Part shown: positions 50,894-60,306 of the stretch, in pieces | How positions within the stretch are numbered: position 1 is the stretch's first letter | Layout: each line of letters begins with the position of its first letter | NCBI GenBank assembly: GCA_026692905.1 | Contig: JAPLNL010000092.1 | Coordinates: forward strand, 26,806-90,805 | Length of the DNA: 64,000 nucleotides | Source: Planctomycetota bacterium | Lineage (GTDB): Bacteria; Planctomycetota; Planctomycetia; Pirellulales; Pirellulaceae | Direction of reading: 5' to 3' | Notes under the pieces: generated by a model | What the model saw: only the letters and a program-made list of their open reading frames with translations | The model's database searches: none | Told to the model about the DNA's origin: nothing | Program-made: the position numbers and the translations under genes

Positions 50894-51307
50894 ATGGACA
50901 TAACTAGCTATTGGAAGAGAACGACCTTGCTTGGATGTTGCCTAGGCTTTTTGGTGTTTCTTTCGACGCAAACGACTCCTAGCTGGAGCCAGGGTGACGG
51001 AAACGGACTCGCCCAACCATCCGCTCTGTCAATCCATCAGCAAATGATGACGGCAAACCGCGCAATTGCACCCGCTCAAGTTGCGTCAGCCGGAAATTCC
51101 ATGATGGCTAGCGTAATTCTTTCCAGCGGAATTCAGCAATTGGCCGTCCTCGACCATACCAAATCCTCCATCGCCGTTTATCATATCGAGCCCAATACCG
51201 GCGATATTCAACTCAAAAGTGTTCGCCGAATTGACGCCGATTTTGCGCTCGAAGAATTCAATTTGAGCGAACCGACCCCTAGCACGATTCGCAAGAATGT
51301 TCGATAG
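50894..51307 (+). CDS. Small secreted protein of unknown function
   Basis: 137 residues with a signal peptide (about residues 1-32, LLGCCLGFLVFLS). The C-terminal half has QLAVLDHTKSSIAVYHIEPN, TGDIQLKSVRRIDADFALEE and FNLSEPTP. This is a recurring pattern in small planctomycete secreted proteins I recognise but cannot name. Its 3' end overlaps the thioesterase start by 11 bases in another frame, so the two are probably co-transcribed. Confidence 0.76.
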   Translation: MDITSYWKRTTLLGCCLGFLVFLSTQTTPSWSQGDGNGLAQPSALSIHQQMMTANRAIAPAQVASAGNSMMASVILSSGIQQLAVLDHTKSSIAVYHIEPNTGDIQLKSVRRIDADFALEEFNLSEPTPSTIRKNVR

Positions 51308-51701
51308 ATTCGACGAAGCTCCGATTTCCAAACTGATTGGATTCAACGTACTCCCTGCCACCGAGGAAGACAAAGAATTAGGGAAAGCCCTTGTCGAACT
51401 TGAAATCGATGAGAGACTGAACAACCCAATGGGAAGGGTTCACGGAGGCGTGCTAGCGGCACTCTCGGATGCCGCCATGGGGATCGCGTTTGGTCGAACT
51501 CTGGATCCAGGTCAGGATTTTTCCACGATCGACCTACACATCCATTTTATGCGTCCAGTGCGTGGCAAGAAATTAGTCGCTCGCGGCGAAATGATTCAGC
51601 GCGGTCTGCGAATTGGATACGTTCGATGTGTCGTGACCGACGACCGTGGCAAAGAAATTGCAAGCAGCTCATGCAGCTGTACAGTTTTGGACAAAATGTA
51701 G
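51297..51701 (+). CDS. PaaI-type hotdog thioesterase
   Basis: 134 residues. NPMGRVHGGVLAALSDAAMG is the active-site helix of PaaI/YbgC-like acyl-CoA thioesterases (HGG plus following Asp), and STIDLHIHFMRPVRGKKLVA the substrate-groove strands. It hydrolyses a CoA thioester; the acyl group cannot be predicted. Overlaps the preceding secreted-protein gene. Confidence 0.91.
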   Translation: MFDRFDEAPISKLIGFNVLPATEEDKELGKALVELEIDERLNNPMGRVHGGVLAALSDAAMGIAFGRTLDPGQDFSTIDLHIHFMRPVRGKKLVARGEMIQRGLRIGYVRCVVTDDRGKEIASSSCSCTVLDKM

Positions 51702-51822
51702 GTTCCCTACCGAAATTCTGGCTTTCCGCACCTCAGCGAACTTGGGACTCGTGCCCAATGTTTGCAGCATGCTTGGCGTGCTAAAAAATCTTCGCCGGCT
51801 ACATCGCCTGCGACACAGCCGC

Positions 51823-53163
51823 TTACTCGCTTAGCTTTCTCTGCAAAACCTCAACCGCTTTTTCCAACTGTGGATCTTCTTTCAAAGTCGGGTCGAAATT
51901 CTCTTGGCCCCCAACTTCCGTAGGCGTTTCTGCATTCGAAACCGAAGCATCGCGTGGCCGACCCAGTCCATTTTCCATTGGGTCGGCTCTTTTTCGCATG
52001 CGTTCGATGGCTTTCATCGATGCTTCTTCGCTCAATTTGACTTCGCATCCTTCGTCGGGTGAGACCCCCCAAACATCTTCGGGTTTGGCCAACTTTTCTC
52101 GATGAATGAGTCTACCACTCGGTGGGTAGTAATAGGCTGTCGTCATTCGCATCGCAGCCATTCCACCGTCGAGTGGAATGACATTTTGAACACTGCCTTT
52201 GCCGAAGGAGCGATTGCCAACAACGGTGGCACGACACCGATCTTGCAAACAACCGGCCACCACTTCGCTTGCACTTGCAGAATGTTCGTTGATCATGACA
52301 ACGATCGGAACCGTGCTCGCAATCACGGTTCCCGGCGTGGCGACATAACGCTGATCTATTCGATTGTCCCGTCCTCGAGTGCTAACAATATCGCCGTCAT
52401 CCAAGAACAGATCGCAGATATCCTTGGCCGAGACCAGCAGCCCCCCTGTGTTGTCTCGCAAGTCGATGATGATACCCTTACATTTGCCGCGAACCAACGT
52501 AAGTCCGGCCTTCAATTCGTCGGTGGTCTTTTCGCCAAATAAGTCCAGACGCAGGTAAGCGATCTGGGGATCGGCCTCCATCGAAAAGTCCCAAGAACCG
52601 TCCATTTTTCGTCGATCACCCAAAACAGATTCTACCTCGATCTTCGCCCGAACGATCTTCAATTCCTTCGGTTCAGGCTCACCGACTCGTTCGATCTTGA
52701 GCGAAACCGAAGTCCCCTCTTTTCCGCGAAGTTTTTGCGAAACCGCCTCGACCTGGGATTTCTCTGAATCCACTCCATCGATTTCCAAAATGACATCGCC
52801 AGGTTGAAGACCAGCTTTGTAGGCTGGAGAATTGAATAAAGCGGTCACGATGGTCAATCGCTCTCGACGTGGTGGCCCGTCGAGACTAACTCCCAATCCG
52901 CCAAACTCCTGGTCAAACACGGCCTGGAATGGTTTCAGTGACTCGCTGGGGATGTAGCTCGAGTACGGATCTAAAGAATCAATCATTCCCTTCATCGCAG
53001 CTTCGTACAGTTTCTTCTTGTCCGGCTTCCTGACATATTCTCGGTCGATGATCTCCATCGCAAAGCCGAGATCGCCAAGGTTTCGAATGCGCTGCGCGTT
53101 GCCGTAGCAAAACAGGCATACGATGAACAGAATCATCAAAAGTCGAAGGTTTTTCGCAGTCAA
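51823..53163 (-). CDS. Carboxy-terminal processing protease (S41, CtpA-like)
   Basis: 446 residues. A signal/anchor helix LRLLMILFIVCLFCYG is followed by a PDZ domain (GGLGVSLDGPPRRERLTIVT, AGLQPGDVILEIDGVDSEKS) and the protease core: GIIIDLRDNTGGLLVSAKDI, then INEHSASASEVVAGCLQD with the catalytic Ser and VVGNRSFGKGSVQNVIPL with the catalytic Lys. It acts in the periplasm, trimming or degrading proteins at their C-termini. Single gene flanked by a family C repeat at its 5' side. Confidence 0.94.
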   Translation of the reverse strand: MTAKNLRLLMILFIVCLFCYGNAQRIRNLGDLGFAMEIIDREYVRKPDKKKLYEAAMKGMIDSLDPYSSYIPSESLKPFQAVFDQEFGGLGVSLDGPPRRERLTIVTALFNSPAYKAGLQPGDVILEIDGVDSEKSQVEAVSQKLRGKEGTSVSLKIERVGEPEPKELKIVRAKIEVESVLGDRRKMDGSWDFSMEADPQIAYLRLDLFGEKTTDELKAGLTLVRGKCKGIIIDLRDNTGGLLVSAKDICDLFLDDGDIVSTRGRDNRIDQRYVATPGTVIASTVPIVVMINEHSASASEVVAGCLQDRCRATVVGNRSFGKGSVQNVIPLDGGMAAMRMTTAYYYPPSGRLIHREKLAKPEDVWGVSPDEGCEVKLSEEASMKAIERMRKRADPMENGLGRPRDASVSNAETPTEVGGQENFDPTLKEDPQLEKAVEVLQRKLSE

Positions 53164-53198
53164 GTTGTTCGCCTAACGTCATTAAGAAGTGGGATAGG

Positions 53199-53312
53199 CA
53201 CCCTCCCTCTGGGAGGGGCGGCCAGAGGCCAGGGAAGGCGAAGTGACCTGTGCAATTGCTTCTGGCAATTCACCCTCCCCTCGCTACGCTCGACCCTCCC
53301 AGAGGGAGGGTG
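53199..53312. repeat. Dispersed inverted repeat, family C (copy 2)
   Basis: Bounded by CACCCTCCCTCTGGGAGGGG and CTCCCAGAGGGAGGGTG with the internal CCTCCCCTCGCTACGCTCGA. It closely matches 3500-3610, including the GCGGCCAGAGGCC segment after the left end. Confidence 0.9.
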
Positions 53313-53428
53313 ACTACTGACCGAGGGGCAAATTCCATTGAAAACCGTATTCTACAGGAGTTCGGGGGAAACGTAGCAGGTACAATTGAAGTTGTCCCAC
53401 CCATTTCACGTACTTCCACGCGAATCTT

Positions 53429-55951
53429 ATGCCTGCCTACCATGTTTTGACCGCCATCCTGGTCATTTCCAGTCTTTTCGTATGCCGACGCGCTTTGTCG
53501 GACCATCCGCAGACAGAGCCTGGTCATTCCGTCCACGCAGAAGCGTTTAACGATGGGCCGAGGCAAGCCGCCTATTTGATGAGCGGAATGGGCAACGTTC
53601 ATTGGGAGATTTCCACCAAGAACCCAATGGCTCAACGCTTCTTCGATCAGGGAATTATTCAACTTCACGGGTTCTGGTATTTCGAAGCCGAACGTTCATT
53701 CCGTCAAGCGGCTGCGTTCGATCCTGATTGTGCCATGCTTTACTGGGGCATGGCTCGCGCAAACATTGAGAATCCATGGCGTTCCAAGGGCTTCAGCGAA
53801 CAAGCGATGAAGAAAATCGCCAATGCGCCGGACAAAGAAAAACGCCTTGTCGAAGCGTGGAACAATCGCGTCAAGGATACCAAAGCGGAACCTGTTGCCG
53901 ACGAAGATGGAAAGGCCAACACGACAACCGAAAAGAAAGCCGCTACCAAAGCAAAGAAACGCGAAAACGAGGAGGAAAGAAAAGATAAAAAAGAACGCCT
54001 CAAACGGTACGCTCAAGACTTGGAGGCAATTGCTTGCGATTATCCGGATGATATTGAAATCAAAGCCATGCTGGTTTTGCAGTATTGGCAAAACAATGGC
54101 TCTGGCATCGAAATCCAAAGTCACTTTGCGATCAACTCGATCTTATCGGATATCTTTCACGCCAACCCAAGACACCCAGCGCACCACTTCCGTATCCACC
54201 TTTGGGATTACCGGAAAGAAAAGCTAGCAATCGATGCTGCGGCCAAATGCGGTCCTAGCGCACCGGGCATCGCTCACATGTGGCACATGCCAGGGCATAC
54301 TTATTCGCGGCTTCATCGCTACGCCGATGCCGCTTGGCAACAAGAAGCCTCGGCCCGCGTGGACCACGCCCACATGATTCGCGACCAGGTTATGCCGGAC
54401 CAAATCCACAACTATGCTCACAACAACGAATGGCTCATTCGCGATTTGATGTTGATCGGGCGTGTCAAGGAAGCAGTCGATCTCGCCAAAAACATGATCG
54501 AATTGCCCCGTCACCCGAAGTTCAACGTTTTGTCCGGCCGAGGCAGCGCTTCCCTCGGACGAGAACGACTTTTGGGTGTTTTGTCGACCTACCGTCTATG
54601 GCCGGAGCTTATCGAGCTCTCGAATTCCGCGTACTTGGAGCCAACCGAAGACGAATTGAAACAGGACGAACGAAAAGCTTGGATGGCAATCGCTTACTCT
54701 CAAGTCGATGACAAACCTCGGCTGCTGAAAATGCAAGGCGAATTCGCCAGCTTGCTCGAAACATTGCAAGCCAAGGCTAGTGAAGGGCGCGATAGCTTGG
54801 AATTGTTGGCTGAAAAAGAGGACAAAGACAAAAAAGAAGAAAAGGACAAAAAGAAGGGGGCTGCTAGACCTCCGAAATTGCTTGAACCATACGAACTGAG
54901 TCCGGACCCGTTCGGCGAGGAGAATGATCCAAGTTTACCCAAGATGCCGAGCAAGGACATCGATGATTCCAAAGCGAAAGATTGGTCGGACGAGCGGAAG
55001 GAAAAAGCGAGTGATCAAGCGGAACTCGAGTATCGAATTGCCAAGCTCAAGCAGCTTCAGTTCGCGTTGGAAGCCTACGTTGCCGCAAGCCAAGGTCACT
55101 ATCGAAAGGCGCTCGACCTTTCTCATCAATGCCGCCCCATCATCAACTCAATGACGCGCATCGAGTGGCTTTCCCAAGCCGGCTACCCGAAGAAAGCTCT
55201 CGATCGCATTAAGAAGCGTATCGAGGAGGGGCCGGGAGAATTGCTACCGATGGCTATCGGGGTTTGGATCGCAGCCCAAAACAATCGCGATGACGAAGAA
55301 GTTAGAACGCTAGCTAAGCAATGGTTGTTGGCATTGTCACCCATCGCAGCTTCGGCGGATTCGGCATTACCTATGCTCGAGCGAGTTCTTCCGGCGGTCG
55401 ATTGGATTGGCGAAAAAGGAAAGTGGCGCGTGCCTGGTCCAGCTCCAACCGACGTTGGCGATCGTCCGACGCTTGATTCGCTGGGGCCTTTTCGATGGAC
55501 CCCATCTTTGGCACCGGTTTGGTCTGCTACCGATTCAGACGGGGAAACTCGATCGACAAAGCAGTTTGGCAAACGTCCGCTGGTTATGATTTTTTACCTT
55601 GGCTTTGGTTGCCTCCATTGCGCCGAACAGCTCAAAGAGTTTTCTCCGATGGTTGAGCAATTTCAAACAGCCGGTATCGATGTCGCGGCCATGAGCACTG
55701 AGACTTTGCCCCAACTTCAGGCGGGGTTGCGGAAGTACAGTGGAGAAATGCGAATTCCTTTGATGGCGAACCCGGAAGGGGACATATTCAAAGCGTTTCG
55801 CTGCTTCGACGATTTCGAAGGAGTTCCGCTGCATGGAACTTTCTTGATCGATAGCAACGGCAGAATTCGCTGGCAAGATATCGGCCACAAGCCGTTCATG
55901 GATCCAAAATTCCTTCTCGAGGAATCAACTCGACTCCTTCGTCTTCCTTAA
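53429..55951 (+). CDS. Secreted TPR protein with C-terminal AhpC/TSA-type redoxin domain
   Basis: 840 residues with an N-terminal hydrophobic signal (HVLTAILVISSLFVC). The first 690 residues are helical and TPR-like: FFDQGIIQLHGFWYFEAERS and FRQAAAFDPDCAMLYWGMAR resemble repeat pairs. They also include HMWHMPGHTYSRLHRYADAA and HNYAHNNEWLIRD, conserved His-rich stretches that may bind metal. Lys/Glu-rich segments lie near 145-190 and 460-490. The C-terminus (about 700-840) is a redoxin: MIFYLGFGCLHCAEQLKEFS with a CxxC pair, and GTFLIDSNGRIRWQDIG. A fusion of TPRs with peroxiredoxin-like thiol chemistry; substrate unknown. Confidence 0.88.
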   Translation: MPAYHVLTAILVISSLFVCRRALSDHPQTEPGHSVHAEAFNDGPRQAAYLMSGMGNVHWEISTKNPMAQRFFDQGIIQLHGFWYFEAERSFRQAAAFDPDCAMLYWGMARANIENPWRSKGFSEQAMKKIANAPDKEKRLVEAWNNRVKDTKAEPVADEDGKANTTTEKKAATKAKKRENEEERKDKKERLKRYAQDLEAIACDYPDDIEIKAMLVLQYWQNNGSGIEIQSHFAINSILSDIFHANPRHPAHHFRIHLWDYRKEKLAIDAAAKCGPSAPGIAHMWHMPGHTYSRLHRYADAAWQQEASARVDHAHMIRDQVMPDQIHNYAHNNEWLIRDLMLIGRVKEAVDLAKNMIELPRHPKFNVLSGRGSASLGRERLLGVLSTYRLWPELIELSNSAYLEPTEDELKQDERKAWMAIAYSQVDDKPRLLKMQGEFASLLETLQAKASEGRDSLELLAEKEDKDKKEEKDKKKGAARPPKLLEPYELSPDPFGEENDPSLPKMPSKDIDDSKAKDWSDERKEKASDQAELEYRIAKLKQLQFALEAYVAASQGHYRKALDLSHQCRPIINSMTRIEWLSQAGYPKKALDRIKKRIEEGPGELLPMAIGVWIAAQNNRDDEEVRTLAKQWLLALSPIAASADSALPMLERVLPAVDWIGEKGKWRVPGPAPTDVGDRPTLDSLGPFRWTPSLAPVWSATDSDGETRSTKQFGKRPLVMIFYLGFGCLHCAEQLKEFSPMVEQFQTAGIDVAAMSTETLPQLQAGLRKYSGEMRIPLMANPEGDIFKAFRCFDDFEGVPLHGTFLIDSNGRIRWQDIGHKPFMDPKFLLEESTRLLRLP

Positions 55952-55976
55952 CGCTGACACTCTATGTCCTCGACCG

Positions 55977-56045
55977 GTAGCGAAACTCGTCAAGAGTTTC
56001 GGCGGTTGTCGCAATTTCACCGAAAGTCTTGACGACTTTCGCTAC
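55977..56045. repeat. Inverted repeat, family E (copy 2)
   Basis: GTAGCGAAACTCGTCAAGAG (left) pairs with CTTGACGACTTTCGCTAC (right), as at 20678-20746. It lies just after the redoxin-fusion gene. Confidence 0.87.
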
Positions 56046-56173
56046 ACTTTCCAGCTTGCCGCTGCTGGCGCTTGGGAACCAGCGTTGGTGAGTGTATATT
56101 TGTGTTTTGAATGCTTCAGCCTGTCCTTCGGAGCGTTTTGAACACCTTTTTTAACCATTACCGGGCGTTTTCG

Positions 56174-57631
56174 ATGTCGGAATCCACTGTTGCCACCTCG
56201 CTCCCAGCCATTACTAAGCAACTCTACATTGAGACCGTTGGCTGCCAGATGAATGTCCTCGACAGTGAAATGGTCGTGGCAGCGCTGCGGAAATCCGGAT
56301 ACGGCATAACCAAGAAGGCGGAGGATGCCGACGCCATCCTCTTCAACACTTGCTCGGTCCGCGAGCACGCCGAAGAAAAAGCCTACAATAATCTCTTCCA
56401 CCTAAAGCAGCTAAAGCTAGCAAATCCGGAGAAGATCATCGGTGTCATGGGTTGCATGGCTCAGAAGGATCAGAAAGCAATCTTTGACCGCGTACCCTTC
56501 GTGGACTTGGTCGTGGGCCCAGGGCAACTTCATCGTATTCCTGAACTGATAGCCAACGCACAAGCGGGCGAAAAACAGCAACTCGCGGTTAGCCTTTCTC
56601 GACGCGATGGCACAGTAGAGGACATCAAGCGGTCGCATGAAACCTTCGACCCATTGCGCGATCCGGAAATGAGACCCACTCCTTTCCAAGCCTACCTTCG
56701 CATTCAAATTGGCTGCGACAAGTTTTGTACGTACTGCATTGTTCCAATGACACGTGGGCCCGAACAAGGGCGTGCGCCAGATCAAATCATCGCAGAAGCG
56801 AGAGTGCTTGCTGATCAGGGGTGCAAGGAAATTGTACTACTTGGTCAAACGGTGAATTCCTATCGCTACATCCAAGGGGACAAAACGACTCGACTCTCTG
56901 ACCTGCTTCGTTCGCTGCATACTATCGACGGGATCGAACGCATCAAGTTTGTAACGAACTATCCAAAGGACATGACTCGGGAACTTTTGGAAACAGTTCG
57001 TGATTTGCCCAAGTGCTCGCCTTATTTACACGTCCCAGCACAAAGTGGGAGCGACAATGTTCTCAAACGCATGAAGCGAGGTTATACAACCGCAGACTAC
57101 TACGCGATGATGGACCGGATCAACGAGATCATTCCAAACGCAGCTGTCTCGAGCGACTTCATCGTGGGCTTCTGCGGCGAAACGGAGGAAGAGTTTCAGA
57201 TGACCGTGGACCTCGTTCGCCGCTGCCGATTCAAAAACAGCTTTATTTTCCAGTACAGTGTTCGACCCGGAACCAAGGGTGCCGAAATTTACGAAGATGA
57301 TATTCCTGACGATGTAAAGCACCGTCGTAATCAAGAGCTCCTCGAGGTTCAAAATCAAATCTGCCTAGAGGAGAACATGAAGTTTCTCGGTAAGACGGTT
57401 CCTATCTTGGTCGAGGGGCCGAGCAAATGGTCGGTTCGAAAAGAACAGACGGGCGATTTGCGACAAATGACTGGCCGAACGCATTGCGATCGAATCGTGG
57501 TATGGGAAGGGAATGTTCGGCAAGCCGGACAGATCTTGCCGGTTCATATCGATGACGTTTTTGCCTTCACGATGTTCGGAACGGTAGAGACAAAAGAGAT
57601 CGTCCCTGAACTAGTGCAGATGCGCCTCTAG
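56174..57631 (+). CDS. miaB: tRNA-2-methylthio-N6-isopentenyladenosine synthase
   Basis: 485 residues from ATG 56174 (MSESTVATSLPAITKQLYIE); an ATG at 56111 is also possible. MiaB adds the 2-methylthio group to i6A37 of tRNAs using two 4Fe-4S clusters and SAM. Visible: ETVGCQMNVLDSEMVV with the first auxiliary-cluster Cys, LFNTCSVREHAEEKAYN, GVMGCMAQ, the radical-SAM QIGCDKFCTYCIVPMTRGPE (CxxxCxxC), VPAQSGSDNVLKRMKRGYT and a C-terminal TRAM-type domain. Single gene. Confidence 0.95.
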   Translation: MSESTVATSLPAITKQLYIETVGCQMNVLDSEMVVAALRKSGYGITKKAEDADAILFNTCSVREHAEEKAYNNLFHLKQLKLANPEKIIGVMGCMAQKDQKAIFDRVPFVDLVVGPGQLHRIPELIANAQAGEKQQLAVSLSRRDGTVEDIKRSHETFDPLRDPEMRPTPFQAYLRIQIGCDKFCTYCIVPMTRGPEQGRAPDQIIAEARVLADQGCKEIVLLGQTVNSYRYIQGDKTTRLSDLLRSLHTIDGIERIKFVTNYPKDMTRELLETVRDLPKCSPYLHVPAQSGSDNVLKRMKRGYTTADYYAMMDRINEIIPNAAVSSDFIVGFCGETEEEFQMTVDLVRRCRFKNSFIFQYSVRPGTKGAEIYEDDIPDDVKHRRNQELLEVQNQICLEENMKFLGKTVPILVEGPSKWSVRKEQTGDLRQMTGRTHCDRIVVWEGNVRQAGQILPVHIDDVFAFTMFGTVETKEIVPELVQMRL

Positions 57632-57646
57632 CTAGCAATGGCGAGT

Positions 57647-57772
57647 CACCCTCCCTCCGGGAGGCTCCTGAAGGGTCGAGCGTAACGAGGGGAGGTTGAA
57701 GTGCGAACGCGGACTTCACCGACACTTCACCCTCCCCGGGCCGAAGGCCCGACCCTCCCCGAGGGAGGGTGA
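57647..57772. repeat. Dispersed inverted repeat, family C (copy 3)
   Basis: Bounded by CACCCTCCCTCCGGGAGG and CTCCCCGAGGGAGGGTG; the middle differs from the other copies and contains GGGCCGAAGGCCC. Its right end overlaps the 3' end of the propeller gene at 57727-60063 and supplies its last codons. Confidence 0.9.
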
Positions 57773-60063
57773 CTTAAATGGGCCTCTTCGTTCGGCGTCA
57801 CGATCACGTTATCGATAAAGAACTCGGACACGGATGACTTGCCAAATAGACCTGGGCTACCGATCGTGTTCGGCAAAAGATCCTCAGCCTCGATGGTCCA
57901 TGCCTCGGGTTCGGCTTCCGCTGTCTTCCAGATCTTGCCCTTGAGGATGGCTTTGCCATCCTTGTTCTCGCTTCGGAATTTCAACGTGTACCAAGTCTTG
58001 GCTTGCCACTCAAAGGGAATCGTTTTGGCGAAGCGTTGTTCGAGCAGAGAAGCCCAGGAGCGAATCTGGAGTTTCTGCGAGCCTTCGAGCGACAGAGTGT
58101 AGCGCTGGTTGACCACACCCATATCCGGCAGATTCTCAGTAGGAACGGTATCCTTCTCACCACTTGCATAAACCTCAGCGCTAATGGTGTAGTCATGTTC
58201 GCTTGGCTTTCCCAGGAACGCTTGGCTGCGTGTTCCCTTTGGGATTGTGCTTATCTTGACCAGCCCATTGCCTCCAGTGGGTAGTTCAATCGGCTTGTGT
58301 CGATAGGCAGCACCTATCCAGAATAGAGGCACCTTCTTGTCTTCAAAGTCATATTTCCAAGGTAGCGATGGAATAACTCGGGCTCGAGCAATGCTCTTCA
58401 GTTCTCCGGAGGTGGCAGTCAGGATAAGCCCAGCACCGGTCGAATCGGCGGGTGCTGCGTAGGTCATATCATTGACTTCTCCGCCTCCCTCGACAACGAT
58501 TTTTGCGTCCGTCAGGTTCTTGAGATAACGTCCCGCCGCATTGTAAGCCCGAACCTGCAATTTGGCCTTCTGACCGGGCGAAAGCAACATTTCGACAGGG
58601 CAGACTTGGATATGGGCGATGGTTTTATCGTCCGTTGTAGCCTCGACTGCCATCTTGGGCATGGGGTCGGCAGTGACTTTGGCTTCCTTTGCACCGATGC
58701 AATAAAGCGCCTTGTTGGTTGGCAAATACAGTCTGCCATTTGCGATCGCAAACGAGCCGAAAACCTCTCCGTCCTTGAGCCGTGTGTTGCCCAATACTTC
58801 GATCCCGCTTTCCGTCGGCTTGAGCGTGTAGATCTTGCCACTGTTTTCGCCAATGTAGATTTTGCCTTCGGAGACAACGGGGGAACCGAACATAATGTTC
58901 CCAAGTTTCTTCTCGACTTCGATCGCACCGGTTTTGGCATTGATTCCGTAAACAATACCGCTGTCTTCTGTGAAGTAGACACGTTCGCCAATCTTGACCG
59001 GCGAGCTACGTCCTATTGCTTTGCCAGGTACCTTCCAAAGAAGTTTGCTCTCTGGAATATCGCCAGTCGTATTCCCATCGAAAGCGAAGATTCCACCGAG
59101 GGTCGTTCGGTCTGTTTCGTTTTGTTCCCCGTGGGCACAATAGACTATCCCATCCTCCACGATCGGTGACGAGTTAAGTCCGCGGGGGGATGCCTGATAT
59201 TTCCAAATCACTTTCCCTGTTCGAGGTTGCAAAGCGTAAACCGCTCCGTCAGCCGCTCCAAAAACCATAGCCGCTTGTCCATTGAGAACGGTGTAGATGG
59301 GGGTGCTGTAAGTGGTATCTTCAGGGCGAGGACGAGTGGTCATGGTCCAGACGGGTGCTCCAGTAACCTTGTCCACGGCTATGATCCGGTGGGCGGGAAC
59401 TGCAGTATCTCCCCAGCCTGTCGTAACACCTGAGATAATCATCAGGTCTTCGAAGATGGTTGGGAAGTTTGTGCGCCCACCGTACGTGGAAAGCATCCCA
59501 TATTGCTCGAGCATGGACTTTTCCCAGACAATTTTCCCGGTCTTGCCTTCCATGCATTGCAGCGTGCATCCAGCGCCGAGCATATAGACATTGTCCGTTT
59601 CTGGGTCGCCGATGAGACTTGCCCACCCAATTCGCTCGGACGGGAAGTCCGACAAGAAAACGTTGTGGATGCTTTCCCAGATCAACTCCCCGGATTCAGC
59701 ATCCACGCAAACCGTCTTTTCCGCCTCTTTCGTGGTTTCTGGCTCGGAACGGCAGATGGTATACAATCTGCCGTTCATCACGATGGGTGTCGCGCGAGTA
59801 GCGAAGGCTTCCTTTCGCCAAAGCTGGTTTTCGCCATTAACCTTGAACGTGTCGGGAAGTCCCTTTTCGAGGGAATGGCCATTCTGAAGTGGGCCTCGCC
59901 AGTGGACCCAATCGGTTAGCTTTCCTTTGTTCCCCGTAGAACTTGCGTCCTTGGCATCATCGGCATAGCCAATTCCGCTCGCGAGAAACAAAGAAGCGAC
60001 GATCGCGTTGGAACCTAGAAACAATTGGCGTAGTCGCCGTACGGTTTTGGGTGGAACAGTCAT
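57727..60063 (-). CDS. Secreted PQQ-like beta-propeller protein
   Basis: 778 residues from ATG 60063 (MTVPPKTVRRLRQLFLGSN); upstream codons are not family-like. A hydrophobic signal segment (NAIVASLFLASGIGYA) is followed by DWVHWRGPLQNGHSLEKGLP, a typical planctomycete PQQ-propeller start. Propeller blades carry motifs such as TVCVDAESGELIWESI and VYALQPRTGKVIWKYQ (about 60-480). A C-terminal sandwich-like region with FFIDNVIVTP ends the natural domain. The last residues, SHPPSGRVGPSARGG, are encoded by the right end of the family C repeat, including the stop. Function is unknown; lack of PQQ dehydrogenase residues was not assessed. Confidence 0.9.
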   Translation of the reverse strand: MTVPPKTVRRLRQLFLGSNAIVASLFLASGIGYADDAKDASSTGNKGKLTDWVHWRGPLQNGHSLEKGLPDTFKVNGENQLWRKEAFATRATPIVMNGRLYTICRSEPETTKEAEKTVCVDAESGELIWESIHNVFLSDFPSERIGWASLIGDPETDNVYMLGAGCTLQCMEGKTGKIVWEKSMLEQYGMLSTYGGRTNFPTIFEDLMIISGVTTGWGDTAVPAHRIIAVDKVTGAPVWTMTTRPRPEDTTYSTPIYTVLNGQAAMVFGAADGAVYALQPRTGKVIWKYQASPRGLNSSPIVEDGIVYCAHGEQNETDRTTLGGIFAFDGNTTGDIPESKLLWKVPGKAIGRSSPVKIGERVYFTEDSGIVYGINAKTGAIEVEKKLGNIMFGSPVVSEGKIYIGENSGKIYTLKPTESGIEVLGNTRLKDGEVFGSFAIANGRLYLPTNKALYCIGAKEAKVTADPMPKMAVEATTDDKTIAHIQVCPVEMLLSPGQKAKLQVRAYNAAGRYLKNLTDAKIVVEGGGEVNDMTYAAPADSTGAGLILTATSGELKSIARARVIPSLPWKYDFEDKKVPLFWIGAAYRHKPIELPTGGNGLVKISTIPKGTRSQAFLGKPSEHDYTISAEVYASGEKDTVPTENLPDMGVVNQRYTLSLEGSQKLQIRSWASLLEQRFAKTIPFEWQAKTWYTLKFRSENKDGKAILKGKIWKTAEAEPEAWTIEAEDLLPNTIGSPGLFGKSSVSEFFIDNVIVTPNEEAHLSHPPSGRVGPSARGG

Positions 60064-60306
60064 TGCAGCTATTTTGTTTTGAGGGTGGGATACTACGGTG
60101 CGGTAATTCAATATACCAAAAAACCGATCCACGTAGAACAGGCCGCGCGTCGTTCGTGTACTTCGTGGTTCCACCCAATCCAACTAAATTTTCTTGCCCA
60201 ATCGATTGTGAAACGTGGAACTGCTATTTGCGCCACGATCCGAAATTTCGTATTGTCGAACCTGAATCCCCCAAATTAACATTTCCATCACATATCGAAC
60301 TTTCAA

